A stretch of DNA of 64,000 nucleotides from Pseudomonas alkylphenolica. GTDB lineage: Bacteria; Pseudomonadota; Gammaproteobacteria; Pseudomonadales; Pseudomonadaceae. The notes below the pieces were generated by a model that was given only the letters and a program-made list of their open reading frames with translations, was not told the DNA's origin and did no database searches. Position 1 is the first letter of the stretch. Every line of letters begins with the position of its first letter. A program made the position numbers and the translations under genes. The stretch lies in the NCBI RefSeq assembly GCF_004025535.1, contig NZ_QJRG01000033.1, positions 620,001 to 684,000 on the forward strand, in the 5' to 3' direction. Shown here in pieces: positions 45,851 through 55,673 of this stretch.

Positions 45851-46046
45851 TGCATATCTCCCTGATCGAGTGCGGGGAGTTTCAGAGTGGCCCTCAGGTT
45901 TTACGGTTTGGTGCCACCTCGATTACAAAACGGTGAATTTCCCTGCAATAACTGCGAGAAACCTGTCCAGATGCCTTCGTTTCGGTGGCGGATGAATAAT
46001 TTTGTGGCGGCAAAACAGCCGCGCCCAAAAGCCAACGGAGAACCCC

Positions 46047-46358
46047 ATGAAAATCGAAACCGGTACGTGGAATGCCCTGCGCATCAACATAGACGGTAAA
46101 ACCAGAATAATGGTAACCGGCTCTGTAATTTCGGCACTCGAAAGCACACCGTCCCTGATCCATGAAGGCCAAAGAAAAGCTGCCGATTTTCCCGAATGTT
46201 TCAGACTCGAAGCTCAGCCGGCCCCCGACCTGACAGTGCAGCTTCCAATTCATGCGGTTTCTTGCACGATAAACAATCGAACCGGGCGTACGCCGATAGA
46301 AATCACACACCAGGGACACGAATTGGTCAGCTTGGTCCTCGATGCCGAAGATGCCTGA
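46047..46358 (+). CDS. Small hypothetical protein, possible paralogue of the 48889 gene
   Basis: A 103-residue protein from ATG 46047, with GGAG 7 bases upstream; an in-frame ATG 45 bases earlier lacks a ribosome site. Starts MKIETGTWNALRINIDGK. The first 25 residues look like the start of the 107-residue protein at 48889 (MIIETKDWTLQNDL), and both have a Cys near the middle and a charged H/D-G-K/H loop (HQGHELVSL and HDGKQLTTV). No function recognised. AT-rich compared with neighbours. Confidence 0.6.
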   Translation: MKIETGTWNALRINIDGKTRIMVTGSVISALESTPSLIHEGQRKAADFPECFRLEAQPAPDLTVQLPIHAVSCTINNRTGRTPIEITHQGHELVSLVLDAEDA

Positions 46359-46389
46359 TAGCTGGACGACCGCTTGGGTCAACGCAAAC

Positions 46390-47256
46390 TCAGTCGTCGA
46401 AGGCCTTCACCGACTTCGGCGACAGGCGCAAGCTGCGCAGGCTGCGTTTAACGCTCTTGAGGTGGTTGACCAGGCTCGGGCCACGGGCCATCGCCACACC
46501 CATGGCCAGCACGTCGATCACCACCAGGTGGGCGATACGCGAAGTCAGGGGTGTGTAGATCTCGGTGTCTTCGTGCACATCGATCGCCAGGTTTACAGTC
46601 GACAGTTCGGCCAGCGGGGTCTGACTCGGGCACAAAGTAATCAGCGTTGCACCGCTTTCACGCACCAGGTTGGCGGTGATCAGCAGGTCTTTGGAGCGCC
46701 CTGACTGGGAGATGCAGATAGCCACATCGCCGGGCTTGAGCGTGACCGCCGACATTGCCTGCATGTGCGGATCGGAATACGCAGCAGCCGTCAGCAGCAA
46801 GCGGAAGAACTTGTGCTGGGCATCCGCCGCCACCGCGCCGGAAGCACCAAAACCATAGAACTCTACGCGCTGGGCCTGGGCCATGGCAGACACCGCACGT
46901 TGCAGCGCCTGAGGGTCGAGATGCTCGCGCACCTCCATCAGCGTATGCAGGGTGGTGTCGAAAATTTTCAGGCTGTAGTCAGCGACCGAGTCGTCTTCAT
47001 GAATCGCGAACTGGCCGAAGCTGGCGCCGGCGGCCAGGCTCTGGGCCAATTTCAGCTTGAGGTCCTGAAAGCCTGAACAGCCAATAGCTCGGCAAAAGCG
47101 CACGATGGTCGGCTCGCTGATACCAACGCTATGGGCAAGATCGGCCATCGAGCTATGCATGACGGCTGCAGGATCAAGCAGCACGTGATCGGCAACCTTC
47201 AGTTCCGATTTGCGTAGCAGATGGCGCGACTGGGCGATGTGTTGCAACAGATTCAA
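46390..47256 (-). CDS. hexR: RpiR/HexR-type regulator beside zwf
   Basis: A 288-residue regulator: RpiR helix-turn-helix about 1-80 (LLQHIAQSRHLLRKSELKVADHVLLDPAAVMHSSMADLAHSVGISEPTIVRFCRAIGCSGFQDLKLKLAQ) and a SIS sugar-phosphate-binding domain about 125-260 (RVEFYGFGASGAVAADAQHKFFR, GDVAICISQSGRSKDLLITANL). HexR senses KDPG and represses zwf, edd and glk. This is a second HexR-like gene if the usual hexR-zwf-pgl-eda locus is elsewhere; the symbol is used for the family. A palindromic operator lies 44 bases before its start, shared with zwf. Confidence 0.8.
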   Translation of the reverse strand: MNLLQHIAQSRHLLRKSELKVADHVLLDPAAVMHSSMADLAHSVGISEPTIVRFCRAIGCSGFQDLKLKLAQSLAAGASFGQFAIHEDDSVADYSLKIFDTTLHTLMEVREHLDPQALQRAVSAMAQAQRVEFYGFGASGAVAADAQHKFFRLLLTAAAYSDPHMQAMSAVTLKPGDVAICISQSGRSKDLLITANLVRESGATLITLCPSQTPLAELSTVNLAIDVHEDTEIYTPLTSRIAHLVVIDVLAMGVAMARGPSLVNHLKSVKRSLRSLRLSPKSVKAFDD

Positions 47257-47299
47257 GGGCAGGACTCGGTTATGATCGACTGACCGGGTTGTAGCTTTC

Positions 47300-47316
47300 T
47301 TGTAGTTATACTACAT
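47300..47316. promoter_or_regulatory. HexR-type operator between hexR-like gene and zwf
   Basis: TTGTAGTTATACTACAT contains a perfect 15-bp palindrome (TGTAGT-TAT-ACTACA) matching the published HexR consensus TTGT-N7/8-ACAA almost fully. It lies 44 bases upstream of the regulator start and 36-45 bases upstream of the zwf start, so it is placed to control both. Confidence 0.75.
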
Positions 47317-47351
47317 GACCGGCGACCCGCCCAGCTAAACGAACTAGGAGA

Positions 47352-48803
47352 GTGGTGGTATTGACTATCCCTTGCGACATCATGGTGTTCGGCGGCACCG
47401 GTGATCTGGCCCTGCACAAACTGCTTCCGGCGCTCTATCACCTGTATCGCGAGGGGCGTCTGCACATCGCCGTACGCATTATCGCCCTGGCCCGACGCCC
47501 CCTCCCGCGTAATGACTATCTCAAACTTGCCGAACGCCGTTGCCGCGCCCAGATTGCCCGCAATGACTTCGACGAGGATGTCTGGGCGCGTTTCTCCGCG
47601 CGTCTGGACTACTTCGCCATGGACGCCTCGCAAAGCGCCGACTTCGGCCGCCTGTCGCGTTTTCTCGGTGAGCCCGGCGGCCTGACCCGGATTTACTACC
47701 TGGCCACCGCGCCCAATCTGTTCGTACCCATCGCCAACCACCTGAAAGTGGCCGGGCTGGCCGAAAGCGAAGCGCGCATCGTCCTGGAGAAGCCCATCGG
47801 CCACTCACTGGAGTCGGCCACTTCGATCAACCAGGCCATCGGCGCGGTATTTGACGAGTCGCAGGTGTTTCGCATCGATCACTACCTGGGCAAGGAAACG
47901 GTGCAGAACCTGATGGCCCTGCGCTTTGCCAATGCCTTGCTGGAGCCGGTGTGGCGCAACAGCCAGATCGATCATGTGCAGATCAGCGTCTGTGAAACCC
48001 TGGGCGTCGAAAACCGCGGGGCCTACTACGACCGCGCCGGCGCCACCCGCGACATGCTGCAGAATCACCTGCTGCAACTGTTGTGTCTGGTAGCAATGGA
48101 GCCTCCCGCACAGTTTGAAGCAGAAGCGGTACGTGACGAAAAGGTGAAGATCCTCAAGGCCCTCAAGCCCATCAACGGCCAGGATGTGCAGGACAAGACC
48201 GTGCGCGGTCAGTACAGCGCCGGCAAGATCGGTGGCCAGGAAGTACCGGCCTACTATTTCGAGAAAGATGTCGACAACGACAGCGATACCGAGACATTCG
48301 TTGCCGTTGAAGCCCATATCGACACCTGGCGCTGGGCCGGCGTGCCCTTTTACCTGCGTACCGGCAAACGCCTGGGCAAACGCTCTTCGCAAATCGTCAT
48401 TCAGTTCAAGCCTGTACCCCATCGTCTGTTCGAGGGCGACCAGGCCAACCAGCTGCTGATCCAGTTGCAGCCTGATGAACGCATCAGCCTGCAGATGATG
48501 ACCAAGACACCTGGCAAAGGGATGCGCCTGGAACCCGTGGAGCTGAACCTCAACCTCGCTCAGGTGTTTGGCCAGACCCGGCGCTGGGACGCTTACGAGC
48601 GCCTGTTGCTGGATGTGCTCGACGGCGACTCGACCCTGTTCATGCGCCGCGATGAAGTCGAGGCCGCCTGGGCCTGGGTCGACCCGATCCTCAATGGCTG
48701 GCAGGAACACTTTCAGGCGCCTCGGCCCTACCCGGCCGGCTCCAACGGGCCGGACCAGGCCCATAGCCTGTTGGCCCGCAAGGGCAGCGCCTGGCACGAT
48801 TGA
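47352..48803 (+). CDS. zwf: Glucose-6-phosphate 1-dehydrogenase
   Basis: First enzyme of the Entner-Doudoroff and pentose phosphate routes, making 6-phosphogluconolactone. The 483 residues have the nucleotide motif VFGGTGDLALHKLLPAL and the active site RIDHYLGKE. The exact start is unclear: GTG 47352 and 47355 and TTG 47361 all follow AGGAG (47346-47350); the TTG gives MTIPCDIMVFGG, the usual family start. A second Zwf isozyme is expected elsewhere (P. putida has several). No pgl or eda gene follows. Confidence 0.94.
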   Translation: MVVLTIPCDIMVFGGTGDLALHKLLPALYHLYREGRLHIAVRIIALARRPLPRNDYLKLAERRCRAQIARNDFDEDVWARFSARLDYFAMDASQSADFGRLSRFLGEPGGLTRIYYLATAPNLFVPIANHLKVAGLAESEARIVLEKPIGHSLESATSINQAIGAVFDESQVFRIDHYLGKETVQNLMALRFANALLEPVWRNSQIDHVQISVCETLGVENRGAYYDRAGATRDMLQNHLLQLLCLVAMEPPAQFEAEAVRDEKVKILKALKPINGQDVQDKTVRGQYSAGKIGGQEVPAYYFEKDVDNDSDTETFVAVEAHIDTWRWAGVPFYLRTGKRLGKRSSQIVIQFKPVPHRLFEGDQANQLLIQLQPDERISLQMMTKTPGKGMRLEPVELNLNLAQVFGQTRRWDAYERLLLDVLDGDSTLFMRRDEVEAAWAWVDPILNGWQEHFQAPRPYPAGSNGPDQAHSLLARKGSAWHD

Positions 48804-48888
48804 AGGTTTTCCAGCTCCATTGAACGCTATGGTTACCGGAAGATGAGCCTGCAACAGACGTTGCAGACCATCTTTCAGGAGTCACACC

Positions 48889-49212
48889 ATGATCATTGAA
48901 ACCAAGGACTGGACCCTTCAAAACGACCTGATGCCGGGCCCGGACGGCGGCTGCTTCCGCGTGCGTGGCACGGTCACTGTTGCTCACCCAGGGATCAATC
49001 CGGTACTGGAACAAGCCCGTATTCAAGACAGATCCTTTGCATTGAACCTGGAGCTCAAGGTGGAAGAAGAAGCAGGTTCATTCATTCAGGTAGTGACCGA
49101 TAAAGAGGTGTGCTTCGAACTGCCTGGCGATCACAGCGAAATCCCGTGGGTGAACATCCTGCACGACGGCAAGCAACTGACCACGGTTAAAAAAATCCTC
49201 ACCACCAGCTGA
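48889..49212 (+). CDS. Small conserved hypothetical protein
   Basis: A 107-residue protein starting at ATG 48889 with AGGAG 8 bases upstream. Beta-rich pattern without signal peptide (IIETKDWTLQNDLMPGPDGGCFRVRGTVTV, LNLELKVEEEAGSFIQVVTDKEVCFELPG). I recognise it as a type common in Pseudomonas but without function. It sits 85 bases after zwf and is convergent with the GGDEF-EAL gene. Its N-terminus resembles the small gene at 46047 on the other side of hexR-zwf. Confidence 0.75.
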   Translation: MIIETKDWTLQNDLMPGPDGGCFRVRGTVTVAHPGINPVLEQARIQDRSFALNLELKVEEEAGSFIQVVTDKEVCFELPGDHSEIPWVNILHDGKQLTTVKKILTTS

Positions 49213-49236
49213 CGCTTTAGCCGGCAGCACGACCCG

Positions 49237-52116
49237 CTAGCCGAGGAAGCGGGCCGTGCTGCTGCCGAGCAGCTCACTGAACGACGTGGCATCCACCGGC
49301 TTGCTGATCAGGTAACCCTGCACTTCGTCGCACCCCTGCTCGCGCAGCAAGGCCAGTTGTTCGCGGGTTTCCACGCCCTCAGCTACCACTTTCAGGTCCA
49401 GACTCTTGGCCATGGCAATGATCGCCCGGGTGATCGCCGCGTCTTCGCTGCCTTCATGCAGGCCACGGATAAACGCCTGATCGATTTTGACGTAATCCAC
49501 GGGAAAGCGCTTGAGGTAGCTGAGCGATGAATAACCGGTTCCAAAGTCATCGATCGCCAGTTTGACCCCCAGCTCATGCAGTTGCGCAAAGGTGGTGATG
49601 ATGTGCTCGACACTGTCTAGCAACTGGCTCTCGGTCAGCTCCAGTTCCAGCAGGTGCGGCGCCAGGCCGCTCTCCTTGAGTACCTGGCGCACCAGGCTGA
49701 CCAGCTTGCCCTGCCGCAACTGGTAAACCGACAGGTTCACCGACACCCGGATCGGCGCCAGCCCCTGGCGCTGCCATTCACACGCCTGCCAGCAAGCCTG
49801 ACGCAGGACGAACTCACCAATTGGCGCAATCAGTCCGGTTTCTTCGGCCAGGCCGATGAACTCGCTCGGTGGTACCATGCCCCATTCTGGATGCTGCCAG
49901 CGCACCAGCGCTTCGGCGGCCAGCAACTGTCCTTTACGCAAGCACAGCTTGGGCTGGTAGTAGACCAGCAGCTGACGCTCCTCGATGGCCTTGCGCAAGT
50001 GGTTCTCCAACTGCAGGCGTTCGAGGGTGCTGGCACGCAGGCTCTCGGTGTAGAACTGGAAGCTGTCGCCGCCCAGGTGCTTGGCATGCTGCTTGGCCAT
50101 GTCGGCCTGACTGACCAGGGCGCCCAGGTCGAAGGTGGCATCCGACAACACACTGATGCCGACCGACGCACTGATCACCACCTCATGGCCGTCCAGGCGC
50201 TGTGGTACGCGCAGCTTGTCCAGCAGCCGGGTGGTTACCCGCACCAGGCTGGACAAGTTGTTGTAGCCATCAAACAGTACGGCAAACTCGTCACCGGACA
50301 AGCGCGCCACGGTGTCGGCCTCCGGTACCGCGTTAGCAATGCGCCGCGCCATTTTCTTCAGCAACTGGTCAGCCAGTTCATGGCCCAGGCTCTCGTTGAG
50401 CAACTTGAAGCGGTCCAGGTCGATGTGCAGCAACGCCAGGCTACGCCCGTTCAGGCGCACCCGCTGGCTGGCATCGTGCAGACGCAGGCGGAACAGCGCC
50501 CGGTTGGCCAGCCCGGTCAGTTCATCGTAATGGGCCAGATAGCGCAGGCGCTCCTCGGATTCACGACGGGCCGAGAGGTCGGTATAGAAACCAACGATAT
50601 GACTGATCACGCCGCGGGCATCACGCACACCGTTGAGCTGCAGCCATTGCGGGTACAACTCGCCATTCTTGCGCGCTTCAACCAGTTCGCCCTGCCAGCG
50701 CCCCTGCTGGTCCAGCGCCTGGTCGATGGCCAGGCTGTGTCGCCGGGCATCATGACTGCAAGGCAGCTCAAGCGCATTACGTGCAAGCAACTCTTCACGG
50801 CTAAAGCCGGTGACGTCGCAGTAGGCCTGATTGACCGCCAGCAGCACAAAGTCCGGATCGAGGATGGCAATCCCTTCGCTAGCGGCCTCAAACACGGTCG
50901 CCGCCAGCCGCTGTTGTTCTTCCTGCGCCCGCTGTACCGAGACATCACGACGAGTCCCCAACATGCGCACCACCGTGCCATTGGCGCCGTGCTCCACTGC
51001 CCGCCCCCGGTCTTCGATCCAGCACCAGTGCCCCTGACTGTGGCGTATCCGGTATTCGACACGATAATCCTCGGTGCGCCCTTTCAGGTGATCGACCAGG
51101 GTACGTCTGAGCAGCGGCACATCTTCGGGGTGCAGGCGCGGTTTGAGGTCGTTGCGCACACTACGCACCTGTGCCGGATCAAGGCCGAACAGTTCACGCA
51201 GCTGGGTGTGATGAACCTCGTCGGTCTCCAGGTTCCAGTCCCATAGCCCCAGCTCACTGGCCTCAAGGGCCAGGGCAAGGCGTTGTTCGCTCTTGCTCAG
51301 GGCATGATTGGCCTGGTCCAGTTCCTGACCCCGTTGGGCCACACGTGATTCCAGACCGGCCTGGGCTTCACGCAATTGCTCTTCGACCTGACGCCGTTGC
51401 TCCACTTCGCCGGCCAGCGCCTGATTAAGACGTTCGCTACAACGCTGCGCCTCCTGCAGGTGCTCGATCAGGGCCTGATTCTGGAAACGCCTGAGCAGCC
51501 CACGCTCAATCAGGCGATTGACCTGCCAGGCAACCACCAACAATGCCACCAGCAGAATCAGCCCCAACCAGCCCCAACCTTGATGCAGTTCGTCGCCCTT
51601 CCAGAACAGAAAGGCAATGGGTGGCAACAGGCAGGGCAAGGTAAAGCTGAGGAAGGCTGGCAGGCTGACGGCGTAGGCGATACTGGCGGACAGGGTCGCC
51701 GCCCCCAGCAGGCCGAACACCCAGGCCTGCTGCACAAAATTATCCACAGGCACCAGAGCGATCGCCGCGCTGGCCAGGGTCAGGCCACTGAACGCCGAAC
51801 CCAGCAGAAACATCCGCCGCCACGTCGGCTGAGCCTGACGCTCGGGCATCGCCGCGTCAAAAGCCGCCACCTGGATGACTCTTAGTGCTACCAGCGCCAT
51901 CAGCCAGACAACCCAGACGCTGACCAGCAGGTAGCGGGCCGGGTTCCACAGCAACCAGGCACAGACCAGGCCATTGACCAGCATGAGCAAAGTGGGCAGC
52001 AACGAGCCCTGGTAGAGCAGTCGGGTACGCTCCACCGAGAGTTGCGTGGCAAATTGCTTGCGAATATGCCTGCGAGCCGCTTGAGGCACGCCGACGGCGC
52101 CGGAACCGAGTGTCAT
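49237..52116 (-). CDS. Membrane GGDEF-EAL protein with two PAS domains
   Basis: A c-di-GMP enzyme of 959 residues from ATG 52116; the longer ORF to 52311 has no convincing start. N-terminal membrane domain of about six helices ([15 protein letters not shown] to [12 protein letters not shown]), a coiled coil ([23 protein letters not shown]), two PAS domains (about 310-550), GGDEF and EAL. The diguanylate cyclase motif is SGDEF ([10 protein letters not shown]) rather than GGDEF, which many active cyclases tolerate. The phosphodiesterase has EAL (AAEALVRW), DDFGTGYSS and the EGVE motif, so hydrolysis of c-di-GMP is expected. Transcribed alone, divergent from uvrD. Confidence 0.92.
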   Translation of the reverse strand: MTLGSGAVGVPQAARRHIRKQFATQLSVERTRLLYQGSLLPTLLMLVNGLVCAWLLWNPARYLLVSVWVVWLMALVALRVIQVAAFDAAMPERQAQPTWRRMFLLGSAFSGLTLASAAIALVPVDNFVQQAWVFGLLGAATLSASIAYAVSLPAFLSFTLPCLLPPIAFLFWKGDELHQGWGWLGLILLVALLVVAWQVNRLIERGLLRRFQNQALIEHLQEAQRCSERLNQALAGEVEQRRQVEEQLREAQAGLESRVAQRGQELDQANHALSKSEQRLALALEASELGLWDWNLETDEVHHTQLRELFGLDPAQVRSVRNDLKPRLHPEDVPLLRRTLVDHLKGRTEDYRVEYRIRHSQGHWCWIEDRGRAVEHGANGTVVRMLGTRRDVSVQRAQEEQQRLAATVFEAASEGIAILDPDFVLLAVNQAYCDVTGFSREELLARNALELPCSHDARRHSLAIDQALDQQGRWQGELVEARKNGELYPQWLQLNGVRDARGVISHIVGFYTDLSARRESEERLRYLAHYDELTGLANRALFRLRLHDASQRVRLNGRSLALLHIDLDRFKLLNESLGHELADQLLKKMARRIANAVPEADTVARLSGDEFAVLFDGYNNLSSLVRVTTRLLDKLRVPQRLDGHEVVISASVGISVLSDATFDLGALVSQADMAKQHAKHLGGDSFQFYTESLRASTLERLQLENHLRKAIEERQLLVYYQPKLCLRKGQLLAAEALVRWQHPEWGMVPPSEFIGLAEETGLIAPIGEFVLRQACWQACEWQRQGLAPIRVSVNLSVYQLRQGKLVSLVRQVLKESGLAPHLLELELTESQLLDSVEHIITTFAQLHELGVKLAIDDFGTGYSSLSYLKRFPVDYVKIDQAFIRGLHEGSEDAAITRAIIAMAKSLDLKVVAEGVETREQLALLREQGCDEVQGYLISKPVDATSFSELLGSSTARFLG

Positions 52117-52339
52117 AGGCAGTGTTCTTGTAATGGTTAGCCCTAAACGAGCACGGAGCATACACAAGCAAGCGCGTGGACCAAACTGCTCTGGATCATA
52201 ATTCTGTTGTGCATTTTTCGACGCAAAGCGCTCAAACCTGCAGGCCTTGGGCTGCAAGCCAATGACCGTCGGGCGCAGGCGGGCAAGTTTTTCTACTGTA
52301 TGTTTGCCCAAGGGTTGCCTGCGCCCCTAAAATGCCCGG

Positions 52340-54523
52340 ATGCGCGATGATCTCTCTCTCCTGTTGAACTCTCTCAACGACGCCCAACGCCAGGCCGTAG
52401 CGGCCCCCGTCGGTCGTCAGTTGGTCCTGGCCGGTGCCGGCTCCGGCAAGACCCGTGTGCTGGTGCACCGCATCGCCTGGTTAATCCAGGTTGAGCAGGC
52501 CTCGCCTCACTCGATCCTGTCGGTGACGTTTACCAACAAGGCCGCGGCGGAAATGCGCCAGCGTATCGAGCAGCTGATGGGCATCAACCCGGCCGGTATG
52601 TGGGTGGGTACCTTCCACGGCCTGGCCCACCGGCTGTTGCGTGCCCACTGGCAAGAAGCCGGGCTTAACCAGAATTTCCAGATCCTCGACAGTGACGACC
52701 AGCAACGCTTGGTCAAACGCGTGATCCGCGAACTTGGTCTCGACGAACAGCGCTGGCCGGCACGCCAGGCCCAGTGGTTCATCAACGGGCAGAAAGACGA
52801 AGGCCTGCGCCCTCAGCACATTCAGGCCAGTGGCGACCTGTACCTGGGTACCATGCGCAGCATTTATGAAGCCTACGAAGCCGCCTGCCAACGGGCCGGC
52901 GTAATCGACTTCTCCGAATTGCTGTTGCGCGCCCTGGACCTGTGGCGTGACCACCCGGGCCTGCTCGAGCACTACCAGCGGCGCTTCCGCCATGTGCTGG
53001 TGGACGAGTTCCAGGATACCAACGCCGTGCAGTACGCCTGGCTGCGCCTGCTCTGCAAAGGTGGCGACAGCCTGATGGTGGTAGGCGACGATGATCAGTC
53101 GATTTACGGCTGGCGCGGCGCCAAGATCGAGAACATCCACCAGTACAGCGCCGATTTCCCCGACGCCGAGATGATCCGTCTGGAGCAGAACTACCGCTCC
53201 ACCGCCGGCATCCTCAAGGCCGCCAACGCCCTGATCGCCAACAACAGCGACCGTCTGGGCAAAGAGCTGTGGACTGATGGCGGCGATGGCGAGCCGCTGA
53301 GCCTGTACGCCGCCTTCAATGAACACGATGAAGCACGCTACGTGGTCGAAACCATCGAAAGCGTGCTCAAGACCGGTCTGGCGCGCAGCGACATTGCCAT
53401 TCTGTATCGCTCCAACGCCCAATCGCGCGTGCTTGAAGAAGCCTTGCTGCGCGAACGTATCCCCTACCGCATCTATGGTGGCCAACGCTTCTTCGAGCGT
53501 GCCGAAATCAAAAATGCCATGGCTTACCTGCGTCTGCTGGAAGGCCGTGGCAACGATGCGGCGCTGGAGCGGGTAATCAACGTACCGCCACGCGGTATCG
53601 GCGAGAAAACCGTCGAAGCGATCCGCGACCATGCGCGCCACGCCGAAGTGTCGATGTGGGAATCGATGCGCCTGCTGATCGCCAACAAGGCCCTCAAAGG
53701 CCGTGCCGCAAGTGCGCTGGCTGCCTTCATCGAGCTGATCGAGAACCTCGCCGCCAAAGTCATGGAGATGCCCCTGCACCTCATGACCCAGACCGTCATC
53801 GAACAGTCGGGGCTGATCATCTATCACCAGGAAGAAAAGGGTGAAAAGGGCCAGGCGCGGGTAGAAAACCTTGAGGAACTGGTCAGCGCTGCACGCAACT
53901 TCGAAACCAGTGAAGAAGACGCCGAGCTTTCGCCCCTGGCGGCTTTCCTTGGCCACGCATCGCTGGAAGCCGGCGATGCCCAGGCGGACGAGCACGAAGA
54001 CAGCATTCAGCTGATGACCCTGCACAGCGCCAAAGGCCTGGAATTCCCTCATGTGTTCCTGGTCGGCATGGAGGAAGGCCTGTTCCCGCACAAGATGAGC
54101 CTGGAAGAGCCCGGCCGTCTGGCGGAAGAACGTCGGCTGGCCTACGTCGGCATTACCCGGGCGATGCAGCAACTGGTGATGACCTACGCCGAAACCCGAC
54201 GTCTTTACGGCAGCGAAACCTACAACAAGGTGTCCCGTTTCGTTCGTGAGATTCCGGCCGGTCTGATCCAGGAAGTCCGTCTGTCCAACAGCGTCAGCCG
54301 CCCTTTCGGCTCCGGCCAGCAGCAAAACACCAGCAGCCTGTTCGCCAACGCGAACATCCCGCAAACCGCGTTCAACCTCGGCCAGCGGGTGCAACACGCC
54401 GTGTTCGGCGAAGGTGTGATCCTCAACTTCGAAGGCTCCGGTGCCCAGGCCCGGGTGCAGGTCAACTTCGCCGAAGGCAGCAAGTGGCTGATGCTCGGCT
54501 ACGCCAAACTCGAAGCCTTGTAG
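52340..54523 (+). CDS. uvrD: DNA helicase II UvrD
   Basis: Superfamily 1 helicase of nucleotide-excision and mismatch repair. The 727-residue protein has LNDAQRQAVAAPVGRQLVLAGAGSGKTRVLVHRIAWL (Q motif, Walker A), HVLVDEFQDTNAVQYAWL (Walker B), GDDDQSIYGWRGA, LEQNYRS, and the C-terminal motif VFLVGMEEGLFPH. Length and domains are complete. It has its own promoter region in the 223-base gap from the GGDEF-EAL gene. Confidence 0.96.
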   Translation: MRDDLSLLLNSLNDAQRQAVAAPVGRQLVLAGAGSGKTRVLVHRIAWLIQVEQASPHSILSVTFTNKAAAEMRQRIEQLMGINPAGMWVGTFHGLAHRLLRAHWQEAGLNQNFQILDSDDQQRLVKRVIRELGLDEQRWPARQAQWFINGQKDEGLRPQHIQASGDLYLGTMRSIYEAYEAACQRAGVIDFSELLLRALDLWRDHPGLLEHYQRRFRHVLVDEFQDTNAVQYAWLRLLCKGGDSLMVVGDDDQSIYGWRGAKIENIHQYSADFPDAEMIRLEQNYRSTAGILKAANALIANNSDRLGKELWTDGGDGEPLSLYAAFNEHDEARYVVETIESVLKTGLARSDIAILYRSNAQSRVLEEALLRERIPYRIYGGQRFFERAEIKNAMAYLRLLEGRGNDAALERVINVPPRGIGEKTVEAIRDHARHAEVSMWESMRLLIANKALKGRAASALAAFIELIENLAAKVMEMPLHLMTQTVIEQSGLIIYHQEEKGEKGQARVENLEELVSAARNFETSEEDAELSPLAAFLGHASLEAGDAQADEHEDSIQLMTLHSAKGLEFPHVFLVGMEEGLFPHKMSLEEPGRLAEERRLAYVGITRAMQQLVMTYAETRRLYGSETYNKVSRFVREIPAGLIQEVRLSNSVSRPFGSGQQQNTSSLFANANIPQTAFNLGQRVQHAVFGEGVILNFEGSGAQARVQVNFAEGSKWLMLGYAKLEAL

Positions 54524-54703
54524 GAACAATCAGGCCCTGCGATCCGCGGGGCCTGACTAACGGCAATCGCCGGGCGGGGCCTGCCCCGCAGCGCCAGCCC
54601 CGGCTTTTTGCGCAAAAGATGGAAACATCTTGGCGCTGGTCATGTGTCCTGCAACCTGTGCACCATGACGCGCGTGCAATCCACAAAACGGGAATACCCT
54701 TCT

Positions 54704-55561
54704 ATGCAACGTTTTCTCAGCATCGCCCTGGCGTTGTGCATCGGCCTGACAATGAGCCTCGACGCCAGCGCCGCCAAACGCATGGGCGGCGGTAAAAGCT
54801 CCGGCGCCGCGCCAATGCACCAGACTCGCCAGGCAACCCCGACCACCCCGGGTGCCTCGCCAACCGCGCCAGGTCGCGCCCCTGCGGCTGCCAGCGGCGC
54901 ATCGAAATGGCTCGGCCCGCTGGCCGGCCTCGCCGCCGGTGGCCTGCTGGCCTCGATGTTCATGGGCGATGGCTTCGACGGCATGCAGATCTTCGATATC
55001 CTGATCATGGCCGTGATCGCCTTCCTGGTGTTCCGCTTCATCGCCGCCCGTCGCCGCAAGCAGCAGCCACAAATGGCCGCCGCCGGTCACGCGCCTTTCC
55101 AGCGTGAAGCCCATCAGCCGGCTGCCCAACCGTCGATCTTCGGTGGCTCCGCTGCGCCTGCCGCTGCTGCCCGTCCGGTCATCAACGCGCCGGCCTGGTT
55201 CAACGAGCAAAGCTTCCTGGCCGCTGCCCGTAACCACTTCCAGACGCTGCAGCAGCACTGGGATGCCAACGAAATGGACAAGATCGCCGAGTTCGTCACC
55301 CCGCAAATGCTGCAGTTCCTCAAGCAGGAGCGCGCCGAACTGGGTGATGGCTTCCAGTCCACCTACATCGACAACCTGAACGTGCAGCTTGACGGTGTCG
55401 ACGACCGCGCCGACAAGACCATCGCCACCCTGACCTTCAGTGGTGTGTCGAAAAACTCGCGCTTCGACCAGGGCGAAGTGTTCAGCGAAAGCTGGAACAT
55501 GGAGCGCGCCCAGGGCGAAAACCAGCCTTGGCTGGTCGCCGGGATCCGCCAGAACGGCTGA
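54704..55561 (+). CDS. Tim44-like domain protein
   Basis: A 285-residue exported or membrane protein from ATG 54704 (GGGAA upstream). Signal peptide FLSIALALCIGLTMSLDASA, a Pro/Ala/Thr-rich segment, a hydrophobic span (MQIFDILIMAVIAFLVFRFIAARRRK), then a C-terminal Tim44/MRP-L45 domain (about 150-285, NEQSFLAAARNHFQTLQQHWDANEMDKIAEFVTPQMLQFLKQERAELG). In bacteria the Tim44 domain is often an accessory-fold protein of unknown function. A strong terminator follows. Confidence 0.88.
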   Translation: MQRFLSIALALCIGLTMSLDASAAKRMGGGKSSGAAPMHQTRQATPTTPGASPTAPGRAPAAASGASKWLGPLAGLAAGGLLASMFMGDGFDGMQIFDILIMAVIAFLVFRFIAARRRKQQPQMAAAGHAPFQREAHQPAAQPSIFGGSAAPAAAARPVINAPAWFNEQSFLAAARNHFQTLQQHWDANEMDKIAEFVTPQMLQFLKQERAELGDGFQSTYIDNLNVQLDGVDDRADKTIATLTFSGVSKNSRFDQGEVFSESWNMERAQGENQPWLVAGIRQNG

Positions 55562-55580
55562 TCTTGAGGCATTGCACAAA

Positions 55581-55607
55581 AAAACCCCGGGCCTGTCCCG
55601 GGGTTTT
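55581..55607 (+). terminator. Terminator after the Tim44-like gene
   Basis: AAAACCCCGGG (55581-55591) and CCCGGGGTTTT (55597-55607) form an 11-bp stem with a CCTGT loop and a T-rich end, 19 bases past the stop. Confidence 0.9.
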
Positions 55608-55673
55608 GCTTTTAGCGCACCGGGCTACTAGGGTATAACGCGCAGCGTGTCGTGAAGGTTAGAGGATAGAACC

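Noticed and set aside
45894..46382. 162-codon minus-strand frame opposite the 46047 gene
   Set aside because: The plus-strand frame has a good ribosome site and an N-terminus like that of the 48889 protein; the minus frame has neither. It is not fully excluded.
52481..54529. 682-codon minus-strand frame opposite uvrD
   Set aside because: Shadow of uvrD, no motif or ribosome site.
54530..54589. Inverted repeats after uvrD as terminator
   Set aside because: Stems TCAGGCCC/GGGCCTGA and GCGGGGC/GCCCCGC are visible but neither has a T run, so an intrinsic terminator is not claimed.
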